DNA of 48,826 nt, from positions 1-48,826 of the forward strand of contig JBGAIL010000011.1 in NCBI GenBank assembly GCA_044225565.1. The letters run 5' to 3'. Of the stretch, positions 1 through 7,220 are shown in pieces (within the stretch, counting starts at the first letter, position 1; every line of letters begins with the position of its first letter). The stretch comes from CAVXAE01 sp044225565 (GTDB lineage Bacteria > Pseudomonadota > Gammaproteobacteria > Steroidobacterales > Steroidobacteraceae). The position numbers and the translations under genes are program-made. The notes below the pieces were generated by a model, which did no database searches, was not told the DNA's origin, and saw only the letters and a list, made by a program, of their open reading frames with translations.

Positions 1-150
1 GACGCCCAGGCGCGCCAGCACCTTCTGCAGGCGCTCCGGCGCACCCGCCGCTTCAGGGGTCGAAGTCGCGCGGCGCGGCGACGAGCTCGCTCGAGCTTTG
101 CGGCGCGGTCGAAAGCTCTTCTTCTTCGGAGGCGTCTTCGGAGGTGTCAT
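1..150 (-). CDS. rluB: 23S rRNA pseudouridine synthase RluB, N-terminal part (runs off left edge)
   Basis: Only the first 50 codons are present. Read leftward from an ATG at 150-148, the product starts with a Lys/Pro/Arg/Ser-rich stretch of about 35 residues and then enters an S4-type RNA-binding segment (ERLQKVLARLGV, residues 39-50), which is how RluB/RsuA-family synthases begin. RluB makes the pseudouridine at position 2605 of 23S rRNA. No other in-frame ATG, GTG or TTG lies between this ATG and the S4 segment, so the gene must overlap the 3' end of scpB by about 98 bases. The order scpA-scpB-rluB is common in gammaproteobacteria. The catalytic domain lies outside the window, so RluB rather than another S4 pseudouridine synthase is inferred from context. 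Confidence 0.72.
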   Translation of the reverse strand, partial: MTPPKTPPKKKSFRPRRKARASSSPRRATSTPEAAGAPERLQKVLARLGV

Positions 151-787
151 CGTCCGCGCTCGTGGAATCGGGTTCCGGGGCCGCGTCCTCGGCGGAAGCG
201 GCGTTGCTCGCCTCGACGGCGGTCGGTGTGCCGGCGAGATCGAGCTGCAGGTTGAAATCGCCCATGGCCTGCAGCTCCGCGAGCGGCGGCAGGTCCTCGA
301 TGCTCTTCAGGCCGAAGTAGTCCAGGAACTCGCGCGTGGTGCCCAGCAGCTCCGGACGGCCCGGCACGTCGCGCGTGCCGACGACCCGCACCCAATTCCG
401 CTCCTGCATCGCCTTGATGATCTGCGGATTCACGGCGACGCCACGCACGGATTCTATCTCGGCGCGCGTGATGGGCTGCCGATACGCGATGAGCGCGAGC
501 GTCTCGAGCATGGCGCGCGAATAGCGCGGCGGGCGCTCCGGCCACAGCCGGCCGATCTCCGCAGCCACTTCGCGCCGCACCTGGATGCGGAAGCCGTTGC
601 CGGTCTCCTTCACCTCGATGCCACGACCCTCGTAGTCGGCCTCGAGCTGCTTGAGCCCTTCGCGCAGCGACGCGTTGTCGGGGCGCATGGACTCGTCGAA
701 AAGCTGCGCGAGCTCCGAGAGCTGCAGCGGCCTGCCCGCCGCGAGCATCGCCGCCTCGATAACGTTCCGGATGTAGGTATCGCTCAT
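53..787 (-). CDS. scpB: Segregation and condensation protein B (ScpB)
   Basis: ScpB is the winged-helix dimer that binds the ScpA kleisin and SMC to form the bacterial condensin that organises and separates chromosomes. The 244-residue product has two winged-helix regions. The conserved core around residues 95-165 reads YRQPITRAEIESVRG, then VRVVGTRDVPGRPELLGTT and FLDYFGLKSIEDLPPL. The last 60 residues are an acidic, low-complexity Glu/Asp/Ser tail, longer than in many homologues. The start ATG overlaps the stop of scpA in an ATGA, so the pair is translationally coupled. The 3' end overlaps the predicted start of rluB. Confidence 0.97.
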   Translation of the reverse strand: MSDTYIRNVIEAAMLAAGRPLQLSELAQLFDESMRPDNASLREGLKQLEADYEGRGIEVKETGNGFRIQVRREVAAEIGRLWPERPPRYSRAMLETLALIAYRQPITRAEIESVRGVAVNPQIIKAMQERNWVRVVGTRDVPGRPELLGTTREFLDYFGLKSIEDLPPLAELQAMGDFNLQLDLAGTPTAVEASNAASAEDAAPEPDSTSADDDTSEDASEEEELSTAPQSSSELVAAPRDFDP

Positions 788-1791
788 GACTCACCCTCGG
801 TCGTCGACGGCTCATCCGCATATGGAGCTTCGGACGCCGTCTCGCCCGTGCCCTCTTCTGCCGCGTACGGACCTTCCCCGGCACCGGCCTGCTCCGTATC
901 CATCTCCGCCGAGTTGTCCGCGACGAGGCGCAAATTACGCCCTGGCGTGGCGGCACGCACGTGCAGCGGCGCGAAAGGCTCGGCCTGCACGATATCGATG
1001 AGCCCCTCGCGCATCAGCTCGAGTATGGCCACGAACGTCACGGTGACGCCCATGCGGCCTTCCTCGGGCCGGAACAGCTTGGGGAACTCCACGAAGCTCG
1101 TGTGCTCGAGCGTGGCGAGGATGTTCGTCATGCGCTCGCGCACCGAAAGCCGCTCGCGCTTGATGTGATGGTGCGCGAACATCTCGGCGCGAGCCACCAC
1201 GTCCTTGAACGCGACCAGCATCTCCTGCAGCGTGATCTGGGGCAGCAGGCGCACCACCTTGCGGTTGCTCGCCTCGGCGCTGGCCGTCCACGTATCGCGC
1301 TCCAGGCGCGGCAGGGCATCTATGCCCTCGGCGGCCTTCTTGAAGCGCTCGTATTCCTGCAGCCGGCGCACGAGCTCGGCGCGCGGGTCTTCCTCGACGC
1401 CGTCACCATCCACCTTCGGCCGCGGCAGCAGCATGCGGGACTTGATCTCCGCCAGCGTGGCGGCCATCACCATGTACTCGCCCGCGAGCGCGAGCTGCAA
1501 CTCCTGCATCATCTCGATGTACTGCATGTACTGCCGCGTGATCTCCGCGAGCGGCACATCGAGGATGTTCAGATTCTGCCGGCGGATGAGGTACAGCAGC
1601 AGGTCGAGCGGGCCTTCGAAGGCCTCGAGGAACACTTCGAGCGCCTGCGGCGGGATGTAGAGATCCTTCGGCAGCGCAGTGACGGGCTCGCCGTTGACTA
1701 CGGCGAAAGGCATCTCCTGCTGCTCGGGCGACAGCGCGGCCTGCTGCGGCTGCGGCTGCGCGGAAGGCACGAGCTTCAGGTCCGGCTTCAT
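784..1791 (-). CDS. scpA: Segregation and condensation protein A (ScpA kleisin)
   Basis: ScpA is the kleisin subunit that bridges the SMC heads and recruits ScpB. The 335-residue protein has the N-terminal kleisin signature FEGPLDLLLYLIRRQNLNIL near residues 58-77, then the helix ending AEIKSRMLLPRP. The C-terminal winged helix (FVAILELMREGLIDIVQAE) is at about residues 250-270. A 45-residue Lys-free, Glu/Ala/Thr-rich C-terminal tail follows and is poorly conserved. The first 40 residues are Gln/Pro-rich and precede the domain. The start lies 3 bases after the trpS stop and the stop overlaps scpB (ATGA), so trpS-scpA-scpB-rluB probably form one operon. The partner smc is elsewhere in the window at 8.2-11.7 kb. 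Confidence 0.97.
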   Translation of the reverse strand: MKPDLKLVPSAQPQPQQAALSPEQQEMPFAVVNGEPVTALPKDLYIPPQALEVFLEAFEGPLDLLLYLIRRQNLNILDVPLAEITRQYMQYIEMMQELQLALAGEYMVMAATLAEIKSRMLLPRPKVDGDGVEEDPRAELVRRLQEYERFKKAAEGIDALPRLERDTWTASAEASNRKVVRLLPQITLQEMLVAFKDVVARAEMFAHHHIKRERLSVRERMTNILATLEHTSFVEFPKLFRPEEGRMGVTVTFVAILELMREGLIDIVQAEPFAPLHVRAATPGRNLRLVADNSAEMDTEQAGAGEGPYAAEEGTGETASEAPYADEPSTTEGES

Positions 1792-1794
1792 GGC

Positions 1795-3009
1795 TCAATC
1801 CTCCCGCAGGTGCATGGCGCGGCGCACGTCGTCCAGCGTTTCGCGCGCTGCCTCGCGCGCCTTCTCCGCGCCTTCGGCGAGGATATTACGCACCAGCTCG
1901 GGACTGTCTTCAAATTCCTGGGCGCGCTTGCGCATGCCGGAGATCTCCTCGACCACCTTGTCGATGACGCGCTTCTTGCAGTCGAGGCAGCCTATGGCGG
2001 CCGTGCGGCAGCCCTGGTTCACCCATTCGCGGGTGGGCTCGTCGGAGTAGATCTTGTGCAGGTCCCACACCGGGCAGAGCTCCGGGTTGCCCGGGTCGGT
2101 GCGCAGCTTGCGGGCCGGGTCGGTCTGCATCTTGCGCAGCTTGTCGACGACGACGTCCGGGTCTTCGCGCAGCCCGATGGTGTTGCCATAGGACTTGGAC
2201 ATCTTGCGGCCGTCCACGCCCGGCACTTTCGGTGTGGCGGTGAGGAGTGCCTGCGGTTCCTGCAGGATCGTGAGCCCGCCGCCCTCGAGGTAGCCGAGCA
2301 GCCGCTCGCGGTCGGCGACGGTGATGCGGTTGTTGCCCTGCACCAGCGCCTGCGCGCGCTCGAGCGCGGCGGTGTCGCCCGTTTCCTGGAACTTGCGCCG
2401 CAGCTGCTTGTAGGTGGAGCTGTTGCGGCCCCCGAGGCTCTTCACGGCCTTCTCGGCCTTGGCCTCGAAGTCCGGCTCCCGGCCGTAGAGGTGATTGAAG
2501 CGCCGTGCGATCTCGCGCGTGATCTCGAGGTGCGAGACCTGGTCTTCGCCGACCGGCACGTAGAGCGGCCGGTAGAGCACGATGTCCGCGCTTTGCAGCA
2601 GCGGGTAGCCGAGGAAGCCGTAGGTGTTGAGGTCCTTCTCCTTCAGCTGCTCCTGCTGATCCTTGTAGCTCGGCACGCGTTCCAGCCAGCCGAGCGGGGT
2701 GATCATGGACAGGAGCAGGTGCAGCTCGGCGTGCTCCGGCACGTGCGACTGGATGAACAGCGTCGCCACGCCGGGGTTCAGCCCAGCGGCCAGGTAGTCG
2801 ATCATGACCTGGCGGATGTTCTCCTGGAGCTGCGAGGTGTCCTCGTAGCCCGTGGTCAGCGCGTGCCAGTCCGCGACGAAGAAGTAGCATTCGTACTGGT
2901 ACTGCAGCTCGACCCAGTTGCGCAGGGCGCCATGGTAGTTGCCGAGGTGCAGGGGGCCGGTCGGCCGCATCCCTGACAGCACTCGCCGGGTTTGGGGGTT
3001 TGCACTCAC
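1795..3009 (-). CDS. trpS: Tryptophanyl-tRNA synthetase
   Basis: This class I aminoacyl-tRNA synthetase charges tRNA-Trp. The HIGH-type motif appears as PTGPLHLGNYHG near residue 16 and the KMSKS loop as GRKMSKSYGN near residue 267. At about 400 residues it is longer than the 330-residue E. coli enzyme. The extra length sits between the two motifs (about residues 180-265, rich in Arg/Gln/Glu), a form seen in other Xanthomonadales-like TrpS. A GTG at 3009 is chosen because homologues start just before RVLSGMRPTG. An in-frame ATG at 3033 would add eight residues that do not look conserved. No ribosome-binding site precedes either start. A possible -10 box lies just upstream of the GTG. It heads the scpA-scpB-rluB gene string. 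Confidence 0.95.
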   Translation of the reverse strand: MSANPQTRRVLSGMRPTGPLHLGNYHGALRNWVELQYQYECYFFVADWHALTTGYEDTSQLQENIRQVMIDYLAAGLNPGVATLFIQSHVPEHAELHLLLSMITPLGWLERVPSYKDQQEQLKEKDLNTYGFLGYPLLQSADIVLYRPLYVPVGEDQVSHLEITREIARRFNHLYGREPDFEAKAEKAVKSLGGRNSSTYKQLRRKFQETGDTAALERAQALVQGNNRITVADRERLLGYLEGGGLTILQEPQALLTATPKVPGVDGRKMSKSYGNTIGLREDPDVVVDKLRKMQTDPARKLRTDPGNPELCPVWDLHKIYSDEPTREWVNQGCRTAAIGCLDCKKRVIDKVVEEISGMRKRAQEFEDSPELVRNILAEGAEKAREAARETLDDVRRAMHLRED

Positions 3010-3017
3010 GGGGCGCG

Positions 3018-3023
3018 AGTATA
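3018..3023 (-). promoter_or_regulatory. Candidate trpS -10 box (TATACT) with G+C-rich discriminator
   Basis: On the minus strand TATACT is followed directly by CGCGCCCC and then the trpS GTG, nine bases after the -10 box. If it is used, transcription would begin almost at the start codon, giving a nearly leaderless mRNA, which would fit the missing ribosome-binding site. No good -35 element is seen, so this is tentative. Confidence 0.35.
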
Positions 3024-3044
3024 GCGGTATCATCGCGGCAACAG

Positions 3045-3585
3045 ATGCAGTCCCTACTCGAACTGGCGCCGCTCGTGGCGTTCTTCGTCGCCTACAAGAT
3101 GGCCGGCCTTTACACCGCCACGGCGGTGCTCATGGGCGCCATGGTGCTTCTGCTCGCCGTGGATTACCTGCGCACGCGCCGCATCCCGCCGATGCACGGC
3201 CTGAGCGCGCTGCTGGTGCTGCTCTTCGGCGCGGCCACCCTCCTTTTCCACGACGAACGCTTCATCAAGTGGAAGCCCACCGTGTTCTACTGGATGCTGT
3301 CCTTCGCCTTCGCGGCCAGCACATGGATCGGCGACCGCACGCTCGTGCAGCGGCTGCTCGGTGCCGTGCTCGGGGAGCACGCGAGCATCGGCGCAGCCCA
3401 GTGGCGCCGCATCAACTGGCTGTGGGTGGCGATTTTCGCCGCGTTAGGCGTGCTGAACCTCGTGGTTGCCGCCCATTTCAGCACCGGCACGTGGATGGGC
3501 TTCAAGGTCTTCGGATTGACAGCCGTTCCTCGCGTCTGGCATGATTTTCTGGCTCGCGCGTCGCGGCAAAGTATTGCAGCCATGA
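3045..3585 (+). CDS. yciB: Inner membrane septation protein YciB (IspZ), frame broken near 3520
   Basis: YciB/IspZ is a polytopic inner-membrane protein linked to cell-envelope synthesis and septation. From the ATG at 3045 the product begins MQSLLELAPLVAFFVAYKM and shows four to five hydrophobic segments up to the family motif WMGFKVFGLTA. After position about 3520 that frame reads into unrelated residues, but the next frame gives a typical membrane C-terminus (FLASGMIFWLARRGKVLQP) ending at TGA 3583-3585. The reconstructed length of about 180 residues fits the family. That TGA overlaps the ATG of bolA (ATGA), which supports the reconstruction. The break is therefore a one-base-scale indel, either a sequencing error or a recent mutation. 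A YciI gene often found next here is absent. Confidence 0.85.
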
Positions 3586-3839
3586 GTGTCGCTTCCGAGC
3601 GCATTTCGCGCATTCGCCGGCGCTGGAGTACGCTTCGCGCCTTCCTTCGAGACTCGACGACAGCGCCGCGGCGCGGGGCATGCAGGTGCGCGCTGGCGGC
3701 CAATGGGTTACGCTGGTCGCTGATGAATTCGGGTCGATCGCGCATCGAACGTCACATGGCGTAGCGGTGTCGCAGCCCGCGGGGGAGCGACATCCACGCC
3801 CTCAACATCACCGCGTGCGCACCTGAAGAACTTGCTTGA
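3582..3839 (+). pseudogene. bolA: BolA-family gene with several internal indels
   Basis: BolA proteins bind monothiol glutaredoxins and iron-sulfur clusters and help control cell shape and stress responses. The ATG at 3582 starts MSVASERI. The C-terminus GSDIHALNITACAPEELA ends at TGA 3837-3839 in the same frame and is an unmistakable BolA end. Between them the family core appears in shifted frames: LDDSAAARG and RAGGQWVTLVADEFGS in one, GRSRIERH in another. An in-frame TAG lies at 3762-3764. At 86 codons it is about 15 short of a normal BolA, consistent with several small deletions. The intact ends and ATGA overlap with yciB suggest assembly errors, but a real pseudogene cannot be excluded. 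Confidence 0.8.
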
Positions 3840-3983
3840 AATTAAACCTCTAACTTACTGAGATATAAGCATGAATTACTCGACAGATGCTGCTCGTCGC
3901 GCCGCCTGCTCGCCCTCGCGGCAGGTGCAAGCCCAAGGGGGCGAGGTCGCGAGCGGCACGGCGGCGGAGCCACTGTCGCCACG

Positions 3984-4751
3984 GTGAACGGCGATGCCAT
4001 CGGCACGAGCTTCTTCGACGTCTACACGAAGACCGTCGCCGGGAAAGCCGCAGCCGACCTGCCCGCGGACCAGCGCGAACGTGCGCTCGATAACCTGGTG
4101 CGCGCCGAGCTCATCGCGCAGCAGGCCGAGAAGGATGGCCTCACGAAGGATCCCCAGACGGCCGGCCTCCTCGAGCTGGCGCGCCTCAACGTGCTGCAGC
4201 AGGCGGTGTCGGAGCGTTACCTGAAGGACAAGAAGCCCACCGAGCAGGAGCTGCGCGCGGAGTACGAGACGCAGGTGGCCTCCCTGCCCCGCCTCGAGTA
4301 CCACGCGCGGCACATCCTGGTGGCCACCGAGCAGTTCGCCGAGAGTCTGGAGAAACAACTCGAGAAGGGCGCCGACTTCGCCGCGCTCGCCAAGCGCGAA
4401 ACGATGGACGAAGGCTCCAAGGCTTCCGGGGGAGACCTGGGCTGGTTCACGCCGGACCGCATGGTGAAGCCTTTCGCCGATGCGGTGGTGGCGCTCAAGC
4501 CGGGCCAGTACACGCGCACGCCGGTGAAGACGCAGTACGGCTGGCACGTGATCAAGCTCGAAGAGACGCGCGACGTGGCGGCACCGGCGTTCGACCAGGT
4601 GAAGCAGCGGCTGGAGCAGATGGTGCTGGCCAAGAAGTTCAAGAACTATACCGATGAGCTGTTGAAGACGGCGAAGGTGGAGAAGAAGGAGGCGGCGGCA
4701 GCGGCGCCTGCCACACCCGACGCCAAGAAGGACGAGGCGAAAGCCAACTGA
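3984..4751 (+). CDS. Periplasmic parvulin-type peptidyl-prolyl isomerase (PpiC/SurA-like), N-terminus disrupted
   Basis: The readable part has a helical chaperone-like N-terminal region (residues 1-100, with ERALDNLVRAELIAQQAEK) and then one parvulin domain at about 105-215, with YHARHILVATE, ASGGDLGWFTPDRM and TQYGWHVIKLEE. These are the hallmarks of rotamase domains that help fold exported proteins. The tail is Lys/Ala-rich. A GTG at 3984 opens the clean frame, but protein-like sequence continues upstream in this frame (RRLLALAAGA at about 3900-3930, signal-peptide-like). An ATG at 3871 lies in another frame after an A+T-rich leader, so the true start is probably 3871 with a small indel near 3885. 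The gene order yciB-bolA-parvulin is typical for this group. Confidence 0.88.
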   Translation: MNGDAIGTSFFDVYTKTVAGKAAADLPADQRERALDNLVRAELIAQQAEKDGLTKDPQTAGLLELARLNVLQQAVSERYLKDKKPTEQELRAEYETQVASLPRLEYHARHILVATEQFAESLEKQLEKGADFAALAKRETMDEGSKASGGDLGWFTPDRMVKPFADAVVALKPGQYTRTPVKTQYGWHVIKLEETRDVAAPAFDQVKQRLEQMVLAKKFKNYTDELLKTAKVEKKEAAAAAPATPDAKKDEAKAN

Positions 4752-4825
4752 GCTACGGATCGTGAGGTGAGGGGAAGCGCGGCGACCCTCACGGCCGAGG
4801 GAGGCAAGAGCAGTCCCTCGCGGCC

Positions 4826-4849
4826 TGAAAATGCATCCATGCATTTTCA
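4826..4849. repeat. Palindrome, 11-bp arms
   Basis: A perfect inverted repeat with arms TGAAAATGCAT and ATGCATTTTCA separated by CC lies in the gap between the parvulin gene and ligA. It resembles the larger palindrome at 5002-5029 (same GCATCCATGC-like core) and is set in similar flanking sequence in opposite orientation. The two look like diverged, inverted copies of one short repeat family. There is no T-run, so it is not an obvious terminator. Confidence 0.7.
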
Positions 4850-4973
4850 CATGCGCGTGAGGATCACCGCGCCGCGACCGGCGACACCACCGAAGATCGC
4901 CGGGTCGACGTCGATCCTGGTAGAACTGGCCGTACACCGAAATACATGCCGCCGGCTTCCCGGGAGTGTGTGT

Positions 4974-5083
4974 GGCGGAGGGTCGAGGCCAGGTCTTGGC
5001 ACGTGAAAAGGCATGGATGCCTTTTCACGAGGCTGCCAGGGATGGCTCTTACGGCCGGTCCTCCCTGGCCTCGACCCTCCGCC
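4974..5083. repeat. Nested inverted repeat at the 3' end of ligA
   Basis: Perfect 20-bp inverted arms (4974-4993 and 5064-5083, core GGGTCGAGGCCAGG) enclose a 13-bp-arm palindrome at 5002-5029 (arms CGTGAAAAGGCAT / ATGCCTTTTCACG, centre GG). The outer right arm is inside the coding end of ligA, so the element supplies the last residues of the ligase. The design is that of a REP-like palindromic element. Between 4850 and 4973 no gene can be assigned: one minus-strand stretch near 4850-4910 reads like protein but matches nothing I recognise. Confidence 0.7.
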
Positions 5084-7220
5084 TTGCGTGAGCGCCAAAA
5101 ATCCGATCCCCGGCTTGAGAGCTCAAGGAACGCATCCTCCCGTCCACAACGGCAACCCCCAGCCCGGCAGCCTTCTTGAGCTTGGAACCGGCTTCAGCCC
5201 CGGCCACCACGAGATCCGTCTTCTTCGAGACGCTGCCGCTCACCTTCGCCCCGAGGCGCTCCGCGAGCACCTTGGCCTCCTCGCGCGTCATCTTCACCAG
5301 CGTGCCGGTGAATACGATGGTCTTGCCGGCGATTGGCGAATCGAGTGAGGGGCGCTCGGCATCGAGGATGCGCACCTCCCGAGTCAGGCGCTCCACGAGC
5401 TCGCGGTTGTGGTCCTCGCCGAAGAATGCGGCGACGGCATCGATGACCGTCTCCCCGATCTGATCCAGCGCATCCATTTCCTGGCGTGCCTCCTCGCGCT
5501 TCTGCTCGTCGTTGTCGCTGGCGACTGCGAGGCCTGCGTCGTGGAATGCCTTCCACGTGCCATAGCCCCGCGCCAGTGCCTTCGCCGTCGTCTCCCCGAC
5601 TTGCCGGATGCCCAGCGCATAGATGAAGCGCTCGAGCGAGATTTCCCGCCGCGCCTCGATGGCCGCGAAGAGCTTGCGCACGGAGACCTCGCCGTAGCCC
5701 TCCTGCTCCTCGAGCTTCTCCTTGCCATCCGGCGTGCGCAGCTCTCCTTTCTCGTTCCGCCGCTGCAGCGTGAAGAGGTCCGCGGGGCCCTGGACCCAAC
5801 CCTGCTCCACGAAGAGGTTGATCTGCTTCTCGCCGAGGCCCTCGATGTCGAACGCGAGCCGCGAGACGAAATGCCGCAGGTGCTCCGTCTTCTGGAACGG
5901 GCAGGCGAGCGCGCCCGTGCATCGCGCGATGGCGCCCTCTTCGCCGGCGGCTGTCAAGTCACGCACCACGTCCGTCTTCAACGGGCAAGGGCATTTCTTC
6001 GGGAAACGATAAGGCTGCGCGCCCTTCGGGCGCTGCTCCGGCAGCACGCCGAGCACCTGGGGAATCACATCGCCGGCGCGCTGTATCGTCACCATGTCGC
6101 CGATGTGGACGTCGAGAGACTGGATGTACGCCTCGTTGTGCAACGTGGCGTTCTGCACCACCACGCCACCCACGTTCACCGGCTCGAGCTTCGCGACAGG
6201 CGTGAGCGCGCCCGTGCGCCCCACCTGGATCTCGATCGCTTTGACGCGCGTGGTCGCCTTCTCGGCCGGGAATTTGTGCGCGATCGCCCAGCGCGGATTG
6301 CGCGATACGAAGCCCAGGCGCTCCTGCCAGTCGAGGCGATCCACCTTGTAGACGACGCCGTCGATGTCGTAATCGAGCGCGGCGCGCTTGAGACCGATCT
6401 CGCGGTGGAAAGCGATGAGCTCCTCGACGCTTCGGCACACCTGCGTCAGTGGATTGGTCCTGAAGCCGCGGGCCTCCAGCCATTCCAGCATGCCCGACTG
6501 CGACTTCTCCGGCATGCGGCTCACCGCACCCCAGGTGTAGGCGAAGAACCCCAGCGCGCGCGTGGCCGTGACGCCCGGATCCAGCTGCCTCACCGAGCCG
6601 GCCGCGGAATTGCGGGGATTCGCATAGAGCAGCTTGCCCTCCGCGGCCTGCTTCTCATTGAGCGCGCGGAAGGCGGACTTGGTCATGTAGACCTCGCCGC
6701 GCACCTCGCAGACTTCGGGAGCTGCGCCTTTCAGCTTCTCCGGGATGCCCTCCAGCGTGGCCACGTTGGCGGTGACATCCTCCCCCTCGTTGCCGTCGCC
6801 ACGCGTGGCACCGACGGCGAGGCGACCGTTCTCGTAGCGCAGCGACATGGAGAGCCCGTCGATCTTCGGCTCGGCGATGAAGGCGATGGGCTCTTCAGGG
6901 GACAGTCGCAGGAACTTGCGGATGCGCTCGACGAAATCGACGACGTCTTCCTCGCTGAAGGCATTGCCCAGGGAGAGCATCGGCACGGAATGCCGCACCT
7001 TGGCGAACTTGCCGGCGGGCGCAGAGCCGACGCGTTGCGTGGGAGAATCCGCCGAGACGAGCTCGGGGTGCTCTTTCTCGAGCCGCGCGAGCTCCTGCAT
7101 GAGCGCGTCGTACTCGGCGTCCGGGATTTCCGGCGCGTCGTGCTCGTAGTAACGCCGATTGTGATGGGCAATCTGCGCACGCAGCTCGGCTGCGCGCGCG
7201 TCCGGGTCCACCGGCTTCAC
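5049..7220 (-). CDS. ligA: NAD-dependent DNA ligase LigA
   Basis: LigA seals nicks during replication and repair using NAD+. The adenylation domain carries the nucleophile lysine in AEPKIDGLSMSLRY (residue about 118), VRGEVYM and the WAIAHKFPAEKA segment. An OB fold, a Cys-rich zinc motif at about residues 408-437, helix-hairpin-helix repeats and a BRCT domain (AGKTIVFTGTLVKMTREEAK) follow. The GTG start at 7220 overlaps the zipA stop in GTGA. The same frame stays open 140 codons upstream, but that stretch lies over zipA and has no ligase similarity. After GLGVAVVDG the C-terminus loses family similarity, whereas the next frame gives EDAFLEL, the expected ending. A small indel plus an inverted repeat thus alter the tail. 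The first zinc pair reads C-P-C, not the usual C-x2-C. Confidence 0.95.
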   Translation of the reverse strand: MKPVDPDARAAELRAQIAHHNRRYYEHDAPEIPDAEYDALMQELARLEKEHPELVSADSPTQRVGSAPAGKFAKVRHSVPMLSLGNAFSEEDVVDFVERIRKFLRLSPEEPIAFIAEPKIDGLSMSLRYENGRLAVGATRGDGNEGEDVTANVATLEGIPEKLKGAAPEVCEVRGEVYMTKSAFRALNEKQAAEGKLLYANPRNSAAGSVRQLDPGVTATRALGFFAYTWGAVSRMPEKSQSGMLEWLEARGFRTNPLTQVCRSVEELIAFHREIGLKRAALDYDIDGVVYKVDRLDWQERLGFVSRNPRWAIAHKFPAEKATTRVKAIEIQVGRTGALTPVAKLEPVNVGGVVVQNATLHNEAYIQSLDVHIGDMVTIQRAGDVIPQVLGVLPEQRPKGAQPYRFPKKCPCPLKTDVVRDLTAAGEEGAIARCTGALACPFQKTEHLRHFVSRLAFDIEGLGEKQINLFVEQGWVQGPADLFTLQRRNEKGELRTPDGKEKLEEQEGYGEVSVRKLFAAIEARREISLERFIYALGIRQVGETTAKALARGYGTWKAFHDAGLAVASDNDEQKREEARQEMDALDQIGETVIDAVAAFFGEDHNRELVERLTREVRILDAERPSLDSPIAGKTIVFTGTLVKMTREEAKVLAERLGAKVSGSVSKKTDLVVAGAEAGSKLKKAAGLGVAVVDGRMRSLSSQAGDRIFGAHARRRVEAREDRP

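Noticed and set aside
961..2976. Long rightward open frame opposite scpA and trpS
   Set aside because: Antisense shadow of real genes with biased composition and no recognisable domain. The same applies to the rightward frames at 5409-7322, 8551-10269, 10369-11727 and 23187-24968.
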